Positions 1 to 12,722 of a stretch of DNA of 64,000 nt are shown one piece after another. The stretch is from Lunularia cruciata (taxonomy: Eukaryota > Streptophyta > Marchantiopsida > Lunulariales > Lunulariaceae). The notes under the pieces are model-generated. The model did not search any database, had not been told where the DNA came from, and worked only from the letters and a program-made list of their open reading frames with translations. The position numbers were made by a program, and so were the translations under genes. Within the stretch, counting starts at the first letter, position 1; each line of letters starts with the position of its first letter. The stretch spans positions 36,533,473 through 36,597,472 of the forward strand of contig OX419758.1 in the NCBI GenBank assembly GCA_948567375.1. The letters are read 5' to 3'.

Positions 1-3000
1 AGGTTGCTTGAGGAGGAGTCGCAGCTGAGCGCCGAGCTGGGAAGATTGGAAGCCCTGAAAGAGACTTGCATCAAAGAGGTATACTCGTTGGTCCTCTCTT
101 TCAAGGTGTGGGTTGACGGAACATTGCTCGCGATGCTCTTATAGTTTTCGCTGTTTTCCTGCTTACCATGGAGGATGTGAAGTGCTAGCATCCGACTGTG
201 AAGTGGTCCGTATTTATCATGGACGTATTAACACTTATCAGAGGATGGTTTCACTGCACGTTAATGACCTACAGCTTCGTGAAAAGACGAACCAAATACA
301 AGAGACGCAAAAATATCTCAAGGACCTTGACCTTCGGCAAGGAAATCAGGTTCATACTCCGTTTGCCTTCCACAGTTTTCTTAAGTTCAAGATTGAGCAG
401 TTCTTGGCTCTTTTATTTCTATATAGGGAGTGTGTCTCAGATGAACTTCAAACTTGAGTGGGTCTTCGTGGCCAAGACAACATGCGTCGGACAGAAATGA
501 TGTCGGAGACATCATTTCTGTCCAGCAGGTTTACTGTGTTCCTGACCCTGGTCTTTCAATACTTTGTATTGTTGTCGCATCTTTTTGCAGGTCACTGCTT
601 TTGGAGGTAAAAGTGTACTGAATCTACTGAAGCTCATCGAGGAGAATAGGAGAAGATTCACAATCGCGCCACTAGGACCCCTGGGAGCTCACGTGGTAAG
701 TTTATAGTAACCTCTACCCTGTCGTCGTCGTAAGAGAAGGAGCTCCCGGTGTCCAGTGCTTGTTGTTCTTGGTGTGATCCAAGAGAGTGAATCTGATGCT
801 TTGGAGATACGTCAACATCAGCCTGAAGGTCACCTGAAGGAAACAGCTAACCATTGGAGTAGGTTAAGGCTGAATCTTTCATCTCAGACGACATTATCAC
901 AATCTCACGATCAGTGCACTACTCTCTTAGCTTGATCCTTGAAGCTTTGGAAACCTTGTCACTACAAAACAGGTTATATGGCACCCACAATATACCATGT
1001 TGTGTTTATGTGCTCTAATACGAGATGAATACTCCCGTCTATATCAAGTAGTGAAGCCACGTGCTGTACTGACATAAGAACTTTCCCTTTATCAATCAGA
1101 CTTTGATCGATGACAAATGGTCTACAGCCGTGGAGGTTGCCACCAGGAATTTACTGGACTCCTTTGTTGTTACAAACCACAAGGACATGCTTCTGTTGAG
1201 ACATCTGGCTACTGCAGCCAATTTACGCAACCTTAACATATTTGTGTACGACTTCGAGCGTCAGCTGTAAGTTATCTCTACGAAAATCACCGCAAAGGCC
1301 TAAAAGGAACAAGTTTAGTAAACTACTCATGGGTACCTCGAACATGCTAGTGAGCCAGTCGTGTGAAGTAGTGGGATGCATTATTTCTTTCATGCCAGTG
1401 TGAAAAACTTCAAGGACAAGTACTTCAAATTTACGAAAATGTAACAAGGCAAATATCAGTTCCTGTTTCATTGCAACTACGCATTATATTCCAAACAGGT
1501 TAAGGCCGGCACAGGAGTTGTTGCCAGCTCCGAACTTGTCAACTGTCATGACTATCTTGCAGACAGACAGTTCAACAGTCATGAATGTCTTTATTGATCA
1601 GGTTCGACATCTCACTATCGGTCAACCATGCTTTCCTCTGGCGAATTGTTGTTGATAGAAATAGTCAGTGTCATATGTTGTGACCTAATCTGCTCCTGCA
1701 TCTAAAATCTCTGACTCTGCCATACTCCTTCACGTAGGGGAGCGCGGAGAGACAAGTCCTTGAAGAAGATTATGAATCAGCGAAGTATGTAGCATTCGGG
1801 GCTGGTTCCAAAAATGTGAAGGAGGTCATCATGGTTGACGGGACAAGACTGTATGCATCTTAACTTTGATCCTTACTACAAAGATGAGGCATTAGAAAGA
1901 GGTCTGAATGTATCAACCAAAGCCTTTTTTCGAAAAAGACTTTCCTGAATGTGTCAGCTTCATGAGTTTAGCCGCATGCCTGGTCCTGGATGTAACAGTT
2001 ACTCCAGAGGAGGTGGCGAGACGATACTTCCTAAGGAGAGATGGATACGCGGAGGAAGACTAGGAGTCCAACTCAGTGATGAAATTCATCAAGCAGAAGT
2101 ACAAGTGAATGAGCTTAGAGTGCTAATTCAATCTGGGGAGGATCGTAAACGAAGCCTAGAAGCTGATTGTCACACCATTAGGCGAGAGGCTTCGGAATGT
2201 AAGGTGAGGATGGTTACGCATGTTCCTACTCCATATCCCCTCCGGTAGATGGAGGCATGTTAAGCAGCTTCACTCAAACTCGTGGATACGTTCAGTCTGT
2301 CGATTGTAAATTTGGAGCTCGCTGGCCTAGCTCGAAAGTGGACGGAGGCCGTTTGCCGAGGAAGGGAGCTTTATCATGCTCATCGTGTAAATACCTTTCC
2401 ATGATCTCTGTTACAGAAACGCAGATTCGCGTTGCTAAGCAGAGCGCAACAATTCGAGCTCAACCTACAGGAGAAGAAATCTGCAGCTACCCTCGAATCG
2501 GCGAGAAACAATGATGCCAATCTTGGTGAGCTTGAGCAAGAAATCGCGGTAAGCAAAAATATTTCCAAGATTTTTGAGTTTTGTAATCATCAGGGACAAC
2601 GAAAATCTATCTCTTTATAGTGCAACTTTATAGTTCTGACAATAATACAGTTTCCTAACTTCTTCCTGTTCCGAAAGTATACCTTACAGGGCTGTAAAAG
2701 AGCTGTGTTAAAACTTCATGTTGCTGTGGTGTTTTGTACTACTCTGAGTCGCTTTACGTTTTTTACTTATCTCCGCTTCAGATGATAACCGGCGAGTCCA
2801 ATGGATTTTCTACTTCCTTGAATGCAGAAAACTTGCGGGGAGCTAGAGGAGAAGCAAGATACACTGACTAAGTTAAACCTAAAATGGGATGATGCGCAGC
2901 AGAAGTTCCTCGAAGCCAAGGAGCGTTTGGAAGAACTATCTAGTGAGTTATTCTGCACAATCACCGACGTGATTGTACTTGGACCCAACTGAATTTCTTT

Positions 3001-6000
3001 GTCAAGACTCTTCTATATTATTAGTACATAAGTAATCATCGCAACTTCCCTAAACAAGCAGTAATTGTATGATTCTTCACCGAGCTTCTCCGGATGGAGT
3101 TAGGTTGGAAACTTAAGTCTTCAATATTCATGACTAACAGACTCGGCAAGGGGTGATTTTGAGGCTTTGGGAAGAGCAGAACAGGAAGTGATTACTCTTC
3201 AGGAAGAACTGAGTGAAGCAGCAAATGTAAGTTCCACTTAGGTCTTACATTTGACTAAAAATCGTGGACTCTAATGGAGTCCTTTCTTTCGTCTTTAGTG
3301 TTGTGTTGTCCTCTATCATGGAAAACGCCCCCGACTTTGTGTTTTTGACAGTCCAGAAGCTTAATGCGCTTGCTACTGTTGTGACGGGGTCATAAGTAAA
3401 AAACCAGACCATTGCTCTAGGAGCTCCTGGTCTAACGCATCTCTTGTATCATATAATGGATATCTAGGAAGTGGCGCACTATCAACATGTCATGGACCGG
3501 AGGGTGATGGCTGTTATTTCTTCGCATGAAGCCGAGATTTTGGAGTGCGAAAAGCAAGTGGAGGTCTGTTTATCCTGATTATCTCACAGCAGAAGTCTTT
3601 GCTTATATCAAGTTGTTCTCATTGTCAAACCTCCAAAGAAGAAGTCCTTACAAAGCGGCATAGTATCAACACTAGAATTTTCTACCCGTCGATCAGCCTG
3701 TTGATTCAGTTAAACATTGTCCTTGAGATTTTCTAGCTATAATGTAAATCTACAAGTCGATAAGAGTTGCCTCTTCAATCTTGAACCACGCTGTCCGCTG
3801 CCCTCAAAAGATCTTAACCTGGTTGCGGTCACAGGTGAATGCGGCGAAAGCGTCCCAAATATGTGCGCGGGAGGAAGTTCATATGTCCGAGGTCACTAAT
3901 CTGAGCCCTGATCAACTCAGTTCCAAACTTAACCGTCTCCGCGAGAAAGTTAGAAGAGAAGACGGGTATAGTCCTCGTGAACGCGACCTCGCTTTCTGTT
4001 GTAGGAAACTGTAATATTGTTAAGCTAGTAGACAGACGACGGAAGGTCGAAGTAAGTGTTTACAATATCCTGGCATTTAATTAACTATCTTGTTCTTGCA
4101 GTTCTCTTTGAGTTGTATTGAATCGGCTTGGATTTGCAGAGAGATTGACACATTAGACCAATTGAAGAAGAAAGGGAGCAAACTAAGAAAAAGGTTACAA
4201 GTGAGGGAAGAAATGTTCACGGGTCTGAAAAGAAAACTCGACGTAAGCACCACTCGACCTAAAGACATCCTGTATACTAGTTCAATCCGCCGAATGTCCT
4301 ATTGAGTCCGAAAAGAGTCCATCCACTAAGAATAACTAGTACGTACCATTCCATTTTGTCATGTCCGAGCTATTAGCAAGAAGTACATTTAACGTGTCGT
4401 TGGCCCGGTCATTTGGCATGGAATGTAGGCATCTTCTCTTTTTATCCTGCTTTCAGCAACGTGCTTGTGATTTCACTGTACAGACGCTTGTGGAGGGTTT
4501 GGGTAAGAGAAAGAAAAAATTTGATCGGAATGCCCAGCATCAGAAACGGCAACTCACCTGGCAGTAAGAATATTTGCTTCTTCCACAATTTTGAATTTGA
4601 ACTGTAAAAGATCCTTAGGAAAATTGTTACTTTTAGATTCTTCACTTTGAATCGGTCAATCTTATTGGGGGGAACCCTTATAAGACACAATCAACCGACA
4701 ACAGATACAACCAACAGACAGGAGTATATGTAGTCGAGCTGCTCCCATTCTGACGTATATGCCTGTGATTTTTAGGTTCAATGCCCATCTAAGGAAGAAG
4801 GGGTTCAGTGGGAAAGTAAACGTGGACTATCAAAAGCGTACTCTCTCACTGCATGTAATTTTGATCCCTATCTCCTGGCTTTCTCATAGTTTATGTCAGT
4901 AGGCCTCTTTCTCGTCAACGTATAGAAGCTGATTTCTAACAAACATAAGAAGGAAAGACACTAAGTTGTTAGCCTCATACATTGGTGCATTTAAGCTTGA
5001 ATCATCCACCTTGCCTCTGAAATGGAATAACCAACTAGCTTTAATTAGTTTGACCCATAGGACTTGCTTGTGTGCGCTTGTAGATATGTCTGCAAGTATC
5101 GTTGGTTGTATTCTTTCCACCCGTCATGAAAATCAGTTCAAGTGTGGATGCCATTTGGTGACACTCAGGTGACGATGCCCCAAGACGAGTCACATACTGC
5201 GGTGCAAGATACTCGAGCGCTATCTGGTAAGGGATTCACATACGAATCTATGCTCCAACTTACTGGTGCAAGTCACAAAACTGGAATCTTTTACATGGAT
5301 TTAGGGTTTAGAATTGAATCTGAAAGTTGATGGATGTATATGTCGAACTGGCTTCTGGTTCTAGCCCAAGCATGTGGTTCAGGCATAAGACTCGGGTCTT
5401 TCTTTCTCAATATTTCATCTGGTTCTTGGAGGTTGCGCAGAGTTTCTGTTATCTGTTCGATCAATTTTGGTCTAAAGCTTCAGGGTACTCGAGTTCGGCA
5501 CTGATTCTCAGTAAGGAGGTGGCAATGTCCTGCAAAATCCTTCCAGAAAAAAATCCTGATATTTTGACCTGTAAAGATTGGTACGGTTGTGCTGCTAAAT
5601 ACTGACACACGTATCGCGCCTTATAGGTGGTGAACGATCTTACTCCACTTTGGCCTTCGCTCTAGCAGTTCATCAAATGACTGAAGCACCGTTTCGAGCG
5701 ATGGACGAATTTGACATTTTTATGGTCAGTTTCGAGCCTAGCGCATTCATGATGTGATGCATTTCCATTCATGTAGTCCCTGCCGAGGTCTTTTCAATAG
5801 TATGCCAACACTTTTACTTCCTTTACTTGCACTGCTTTTATAACAGTTTATGTTCTATTCCTCAATATGCCAACACTTTCACTTCTTTTACCTTTACTGC
5901 TTTCACAAAGGGGTATATTCCATTCCTCAATATGTCAACTCTTTCACAGCTAGCCTAGATTGAATTCGCAGTCTGCTGCAACTTGTTGCACCTTTATCGT

Positions 6001-6570
6001 TTTATATTTGGCCTCATCACTCGGGAAAAATTAGAAGAAAATTTATCGGAAATTTGACACTGAATCTAGCATGAATCTTGTCTTTGTTTCATAGGATCCT
6101 GTGAGTCGAAAGATAAGTTTGGAGGCGGTGGTAAATTTTGCAACAGAGGAAGGCTCTCAATGGATTCTAATCACTCCTCATGATATAAGGTGCTCTACTG
6201 CTTATTTTTTGGCCACGCAATTTGGGGATCCCATTGCTGTGCCACCTGATCCTCACTTGCCGTGTCCTCGTTTGCTGTCTTAATTTACAAAACAGTCGAC
6301 ACGATCCCTGATTTCGTGTAAATTCCTGAGTCCTCTAGTAAGAATCAAGGCCTGGTATGGACATGGATAATGTACAAGTTAGTCGTCTGGATTGTTGATT
6401 TCTTTGATTTACTTTGATAGCACTCCTTGGTTTCCACCACAGTCGGCTCCTTTATACAACATGCGGTGATCCATTTTTCACCATGACTCTGACCATGACA
6501 TATTATATGCAGTGCGGTGAAAAATTCGTCCTTTGTGAAGAAGCAGATAATGCCTGCTCCAAGGCCCTGA
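1..6570 (+). CDS. SMC6: SMC6, SMC5/6 complex ATPase subunit (5' part outside window)
   Basis: Structural maintenance of chromosomes protein 6, partner of SMC5 in the nuclear SMC5/6 complex for recombination repair. I join 19 exons with matching phases: 1-78, 275-349, 591-695, 1100-1266, 1499-1601, 1738-1850, 1999-2203, 2417-2548, 2828-2942, 3141-3226, 3468-3563, 3835-3965, 4140-4242, 4457-4563, 4776-4854, 5169-5226, 5627-5724, 6095-6189, 6513-6570 (TGA). They give 667 residues; the family has about 1050, so the Walker A head and first coil lie to the left. The hinge begins at VTAFGG and includes LGPLGAHV (exon 3). Exons 7-13 are charged coiled coil. The head has KRQLTWQFNAHLRKKGFSGKV, the signature LSGGE split by intron 16, and Walker B APFRAMDEFDIFM. 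The last exon gives KKQIMPAPRP, the usual plant SMC6 tail. Reading through the exon 18 donor would give an unrelated tail, so I prefer the spliced form. No break is seen. Confidence 0.95.
489..523. repeat. Perfect 16-bp inverted repeat in SMC6 intron 2
   Basis: Arms 489-504 and 508-523 are exact reverse complements, separated by the 3-base loop GGA. It lies inside intron 2 (350-590), away from both splice sites. A transcript would fold here into a very tight hairpin. It resembles four other perfect short-loop palindromes in this window. Confidence 0.9.
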
Positions 6571-7386
6571 TCTCTCGGTTTGGTACTGACGGCCCGCGAC
6601 GGCCCGCGACGGCTATGAACATCCAATGCTTCCATGTCTTGATGGTCAGAGTCAGCTCACTGGAACCCGAAACTTCCGGTGAAGACACCTCATGATGTCA
6701 GGGGACACGATAATCTAGTGCACGGATCTAGAGATAGTGTCGCCCCACCCCTGCAACAGAAGGGTCACTCGGACTCACTCCTTTCCAATGAAATGGACAT
6801 CAACCACTTATGGATTCGCAGTAGAGTACTCAGTTAGCTTAGTAATTGGTCAGTGAAGAAGACTCCTATGTAATTGCGTGCTACCCGGGATAAATAAAAA
6901 TGCTAGTAGTTGGTCTTAGCGAGTGACACCCTATCCTCGTGAGGAGAGTACAAGGATAGGGATGGATGTGACTCTAAAGCATGCACATTCATATCTTTCC
7001 TAACGCGGATCAGGTGAACCTAGCCATAGAAGCCATCTAGCAGTCGTGTATATTGTCTTTGTAGATAACACTTCATCAATGGCAGGTCTATCCACTATCT
7101 CGAGATTAGTTCTCCTCGTACGAATGAGTTTTGCAGATGACTGTACTTGCATAATCTCTCGTAGTCTTGCATCAGTTCCTTGTCGAATTAGTACTACTGA
7201 TCCAGATCGAACCTAGAATCTGGTTTGCTTGCTTGGATGGTTCAAGTCTCAAGAAACTCCGGCTTCATCGCTCCTGAATGTACAATCTTGACTGCAGGGG
7301 GGTCCGAGGTAGGCAACGGTGCTTAACCTGGGACCCAATCCAGCATTTTTGCTTACTGATACTTGAAACCGGGACACTTGGAATTT

Positions 7387-7523
7387 CCGTAATGGAGGAA
7401 ATGCAGGGAACTGTAGCTGGACTTGAACTTAACCTAAAATATTATCTGTTCGATCCGTAATGGAGGAAATGCAGGAAACTGTAGCTGGACTCGAACTTGA
7501 CCTAAGACATGATCTGTTTGATC
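7387..7523. repeat. Tandem duplication, 68-bp unit
   Basis: Two near-identical units, 7387-7454 and 7455-7523, each beginning CCGTAATGGAGGAAATGCAG. They differ at a few bases. No coding reading is convincing. Confidence 0.85.
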
Positions 7524-9020
7524 TCGTGGTTATTCTTCCAAGAAGATTCTGTCACTTGGAGCTACTATGTCCAACAAGATTGATCTTTTCTATGCAGGTT
7601 ATGATCTTCTTGCTATTATGAACCATTGCTCGTCCTTGATGTCCCAAGGTGTTCGGAAAAAGACAAAACTCTTCTCTAAGAAGCATTTTTTAAACACTAC
7701 GGCGTCATAAACACTACTCATTTGATTCTGGATATGATTCGAAAGTGCTTCATGTCGCACTATGCCCCAAATCACATGGATTCTTCCAATGCAATTATTT
7801 CAAGTCACAAGCGCGACATGAAGACAATATCTTCCCTCTAGCTTTCAAAATACGCCTGCATCTCCCCACTGTGAATGGACCATCCCAAGGCACACCCTGA
7901 CTGGTCTCGCTCCGTATCATGCGCACCCCGAAGGAAAAGGGAATGAGTACACATTTCCCATTCTTGACACACATCGGTTATTCTCCCTTCATACTAAATG
8001 TCATCGTTTTAAAACTCGCCAAAACAAGTATAACCCATCTCATTCGTTTCTCCTGAAATATACACCCTGCTTCTAAAGCTTGAATTAAATTACCTTTATG
8101 AGCAAGATTTATATTTCCCATTGCGTTGCAACTCTCATACTCTTGTAACTTATAAATAGTTTAAACGATAGACTTCTTATGTCGAAAACACTATTTTGTG
8201 CATATAGCTATACAAGTAACAAATATATCATCAGATTATTGAGCAAATACTCTCCATAAATTTAACCTGGCATATTATACAATACTTCGTGATCACAGCG
8301 TATGCTTTGAAATATTTGTAGGATGTTCCAATCAGGATTCATCATACATTTGACTCGGATCCCAAGGGAAAAATATCTTGGAGTTTACGAAGCGCATAGA
8401 AGGACAAGGATCATCCTTGAAGAGTATGAATAGGTGTGTCTTTTGTTTCATCATATACCCTATAAGACAACAGATCTTGCAATGGAGAATAAGACTATCT
8501 TAGCAAGGAATGGTCAAAGGGAAATCCATGCGGAATCTCATCATTACTCACTAACCATTATAGTTCGAAAGCAATAAACAATCCATCAGCACTGATATAT
8601 AAAACTGTATGTAATACTCGAAGATACTCTACATTAACTTTGTTTTGTTTTTTAATCAAGGCCAAGCCTTCTAAGTTGCCTAATCAATATTTGCAAGTAA
8701 TCAGCTCAAAGTACTGTTACTTTAAACTCTCCGTACCTTCTCCCATTCGTTCATATCGTTAAAGAATGTAGAAAGGATTATACCTTGTCTAAGACCTGGT
8801 TGATGAACTTATTTCCCTTTTTGTTCTCCATTCATTGGCATGTGTTTATCGTGGTTTGGGGGAACCAACTTAAAAGGTTGGCTTGTTATGTCTCCATCAC
8901 GTGGGCCTTGACATTTTAAATTTTCATCCAATGGGTTTGTTTGAAGATAGAGAAAATATTGTTTCCTATCCATATTACCCAGTTCAAGCAAATCTCTTTA
9001 GCAATTTTGTTTTTGAACGC

Positions 9021-9173
9021 ATGTGGAATCTAACTTTGATGATTTACAGACTTTACTTAGATGTATTTCACATGTGGATTCTAACTTTGATGATTTACAT
9101 ACTTTACTTAGATATGTTTCACATGTGGATTCTAACTTTGATGGTTTACAAACTTTACTAGTCTTTAAACGAT
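9021..9173. repeat. Tandem repeat, three 51-bp units
   Basis: Units start at 9021, 9072 and 9123, each with ATGTGGAWTCTAACTTTGAT. The period is exactly 51, a multiple of three, so open frames on both strands (for example 8883-9161 plus) repeat a 17-residue block. AT-rich surroundings and lack of any family match suggest this is chance, not a protein. Confidence 0.9.
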
Positions 9174-9257
9174 TAATGATTCTCACAATATTTTGGACTC
9201 AAATAGCACATATCATATTTGTTTGTCACCTGCATAACCAGGCCCTACCGATGTATC

Positions 9258-9518
9258 ATTTCTAGACTATGCATACATGATAATCTAGTCTTTTCTCTTA
9301 GTGCACTTGGTGCTTCAAGGATATTTACATAATTTTATCTAATGAATTCTTGTGCTTGTCTTGCTTTAAGAAGTTTATCAGAAAACTAGACTATTTCTAG
9401 ACTATGCATACACGATAATGTAGTATTTTCTCTTGATGCTTCAAGGATGTTTACATAATTTTTATCTAAGGAATTATTGTTCTTGTCTTTGCTTTAAGAA
9501 GTTTATCAGAAAACTAAA
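9258..9518. repeat. Tandem duplication, about 135-bp unit
   Basis: Copies 9258-9392 and 9393-9518 both begin ATTTCTAGACTATGCATAC and end near AAGTTTATCAGAAAACTA. The second copy has a small internal deletion. Confidence 0.85.
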
Positions 9519-11156
9519 GCAATTGTAGAGCAAAATTTAGAAAATGTTTACATGTCAATTTGACCTATCCTAGTTTTTAATTTGAACAGGTAGAGTATTG
9601 TACTGAATTTATCTAATACTTACATACAATTTTAGCTTGTAAGCACTTCAAATCAAGGAAAAAATTTATGTGATCATTTAAAATGTGATAAATGATCAGT
9701 AGATTCAGAAGGATGAAATGAGGATGAGTAACAAGTCATAGATTACACTTTGTATTAGTGAATCTAAATTTTTCTTAATGGTCCATTGTATTTTATACTC
9801 ATCAATCAAACATGAATATTTTTTCTTTCACATTACTTATATAAATTATATCATCTTATCTTCCATTATTCAATGATTTACAAGGGTGATTAAACAGCAT
9901 TTTTCTTGATGGATTCTTTTGCATAAAAGGGACTGAAATGTACATTATGTTCATTTTCCAAAGATCCCATGTCCTAATGTTCAACCATGACTTGCCTAAA
10001 ATATACGAGAGAAATCAATGAAGAAGTAGAGTGGAATCTGAACATCATTAATAACACCAAGCCAAAGTCTTATTTTTCTTTTGTCTTTTTAATCTTAAGA
10101 AGAGTTGGATGCTTGTATATAAAGTCCTTAATATGAGCTCGGAACATCTTGGTAAAGCTATTTTTATCTAGATTAAAAGGTTTCATTACAATAAACTAAA
10201 AATGGATATGAGTATATGAATACTATAGAAAATACTTGACTGACTGTGATCCTCAAAATAATACAACTTTTAAAATTTGCACTATATGAAAAACCAACTT
10301 TAGATACAATAACAATGATATCTTAGGTTCCTTCAAGAAACTACTATAATATGATACTATACCAAGAGCGGAAAGGCAAGAAGAAGGCGTGCCTCTTCAT
10401 CATAGCATATGTATATGATGCGATACTTATCCTTCGGATTCAAAGTTTGAGTAGACCTTTTGTGTGGAGTAAAAGATCTTAACCTGGTCATTCATGGAAA
10501 AGAAGGGCGAGAATGTTCAGCATTTGCCCACAATTTGTCAGCTTTTAGAACATGGTTGCCAATCATAGCTCATTGTCGAGCTAAAACAAGACAAAGATGA
10601 CAGTCCGTTCTAAGCTGTACCTACCTTTCAAAAGCACATTCCATGCCTTCCTAGAGTTCTATAATATGGCAATGTTGCGGTTATACCTGTGATTATAAGC
10701 ACTGATACCACCAAATGAAAAGGAAAAGAAGATTCCAATTTTGTAAGATATAGTGTATCTTCTGGAATAATCACTTCGATTTGCTTTTGGGGTGTTTACT
10801 GGAATGTGATTTTGTTGCAATGGTTTGATTCCCTCTACGAGAAGAGTGTTTTATGGGTTAGCATATTTTCTAATGGGTGATAGCTTCGGTAATTATAATG
10901 CTTCAGTTCTCACTCATGAAGAAAGAAAGAAAGTTAGGTCAAGGAAAATTTTTCTCCTTACATCCTCCCGGTACTCAACTCCACTTTACTTTTACCTTCT
11001 ATTATCTCACCTCAACCATTATATTATGGACTCATCTTTCTTCCGACAAGAAGAGATTGGCCCGGATTTTAATATTTGCCGTAATTCCAAACATTGCCGA
11101 ATTTTGCTTTAGTGAGGTGCGGATCTTTTGCTTCCCTTGACCCACCATCACTTGCA

Positions 11157-11181
11157 TGACTTGACCTGACCTGACCTGACT
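11157..11181 (+). promoter_or_regulatory. Five tandem TGACY units (W-box-like array)
   Basis: TGACT, TGACC, TGACC, TGACC, TGACT follow each other without spacers. TGACY is the core of the W box bound by WRKY factors, and TTGACC at 11161-11166 is a full W box. The array lies about 1.5 kb upstream of the TPS start codon, in the likely promoter. Its use as a regulatory site is inference. Confidence 0.35.
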
Positions 11182-12722
11182 GGTGCTCTTGATCTATGGT
11201 CATCTAGCTAAACTACAGTCCTGTAGCTTCGTAGCGTGGGGTGAAAGTGAAGAAGATGGTGGATGTTCTTCATCCACTGGAGAAAGGGAAGAGGAGCGGG
11301 CTCTTGAGGATCTTGAGCCCCAGACATGCAGATGCTTTTCTTTCTTTTCCAGACTCTTATTTTTCTTGGTCAGTATCTCGGAAGTTGAAGAAGAGAAGGC
11401 TGGCTAGATAGATAGATAGATGGCATGAGGACAGGGGACTAGGCTAGTCCCACATTCTCTTGCTCACTCAGAGCTGCTGGATCTCAGCTCCTCCTGCAGG
11501 AGAAGGAGCAGCAGTTGTGGTAGCCATATCCTCCTCCTCTTTGTGGAGTTGAGTTGGGTTGACGGAGGGAGGAGTACGGTAGTAGAGAGAAAGGAATAGA
11601 ATAGATTGATGAAGTGAGTGCTGCTTGTTGGGGTGGGATAGTAGTATTACGGTACGGTTTTCTTGTGCACGGGCCCATTGAGCTGCCTGTCTTCACTCTA
11701 CAGGACTTCATTCTTCTTCTCTCTTCTCTCTTTGTCTCCTCATCTCCACTGAGACTCTCTTTCCCATTCACTTCTTCAAATGGAGTGATTTGACGGTGAT
11801 TTTCGTGAGGTGAGGTAAGGTGAGGGGTGCAGGAGTAGGCAGTCACGCACGGGCTCTGCATCTCATAAACAAAGAGACAGAGGGATAGAGAGAGTGGGCT
11901 TTAGTTAGTCTGTCCTGTGGATAAGTAGGGGTTGAGGAGCCTGCCTGCCTGCCTGCCTGCCCACGGGGTATGCAACATCGGCGTTTTTGGGAAAGAGAAT
12001 GTGCGAGACAGCCATAGCTGTGTTGGAGAGTGTTTTGTGGATTGAGGGAGGGAGGGAGGGAGGGACGGACGGACGGAGGGAGGGCTGGCTAGCTGCTGGT
12101 AACAAGGGGGAGGGAGAGGGGAGAGAGAATGTGGGAGGGCCAAAAGTGTTGTACTTTATGCTTTAGAAACGATGGGAAGGAAGGCGGAGGCCATAGCGAG
12201 TTTTTTCAAGGCCTTTTCTCCGAAGATTCTTCGGCAGCAGGAGCGGGAGCAGCAGCAGCGGCAACAACGACAACAACTATTGCAAGGAAGGTTTGTGGGT
12301 TTGTCTCTGCAGCAGCTCGACGCTGTCGTTCCTAACGCTGTAGTTCTTTGAGAACGCACCGAGCTGTGACTGTCTGCTGTCCATCTATCACTTTTTAGTC
12401 GAACAATACGACGAGAATTCAGTAGGATATGATTTGTGGGTCCCCGAAGAAACTCTAGAAGTAAGAAGAGGAGGAGACCGGAAATGAAAGGTTGGCGGAA
12501 GAACAGAAGGCAGGAAAGAGCCGATTGATTAGTAGAAGACGGTGGACAACAGGTGTTTGTGAGTTATCAGGAGTAGTAGCGCAGGGAGGAGAAGGAAAGA
12601 GAAGAAGAGAAGGGATTGATTAGCTTGGACAATCTCTAATGTGAAAGGAAGAGAGGGGCGTGAAGAGAAGAGCAGATCCATCGATTTTGAATTGAGGTAG
12701 AGGAGACGAAAGAGGAGGAAAG
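11182..12722 (+). promoter_or_regulatory. Probable promoter and long G/A-rich 5' leader of the TPS gene
   Basis: Purine-rich stretches, GATA repeats near 11407, a (GCCT)n run near 11940-11960 and (GGGA)n/(GGAC)n runs at about 12045-12090 precede the start codon. Long leaders, often with an intron, are usual in class II TPS genes. I cannot fix the transcription start or any leader intron by eye. Open frames on either strand here are low-complexity shadows, except the upstream ORF listed separately. Confidence 0.5.
12172..12351 (+). CDS. Upstream ORF (59 codons) in the TPS leader
   Basis: An ATG at 12172 in strong start context (A at -3, G at +4) opens a 59-residue frame ending at TGA 12349-12351, 371 bases before the TPS start and in another frame. 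The peptide begins MGRKAEAIASFFKAFSPKIL, has a Gln/Arg-rich middle (residues about 23-36) and a hydrophobic end LDAVVPNAVVL. A second ATG (12129) opens an overlapping frame ending at 12335. Such an upstream peptide could control TPS translation; conserved upstream peptides are known in plant sugar-response genes. That it lies in the mature mRNA, and acts this way, is inference. Confidence 0.5.
   Translation: MGRKAEAIASFFKAFSPKILRQQEREQQQRQQRQQLLQGRFVGLSLQQLDAVVPNAVVL

Larger units (their letters stand above)
6571..11156. other. Intergenic region between SMC6 and TPS, no gene recognised
   Basis: Includes the SMC6 3' UTR at the left. All open frames are short and match no family I know. Roughly 8000-10400 is clearly AT-rich. 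Three local tandem duplications are listed separately. A small direct repeat of GGCCCGCGAC occurs at about 6592-6611. Confidence 0.6.
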
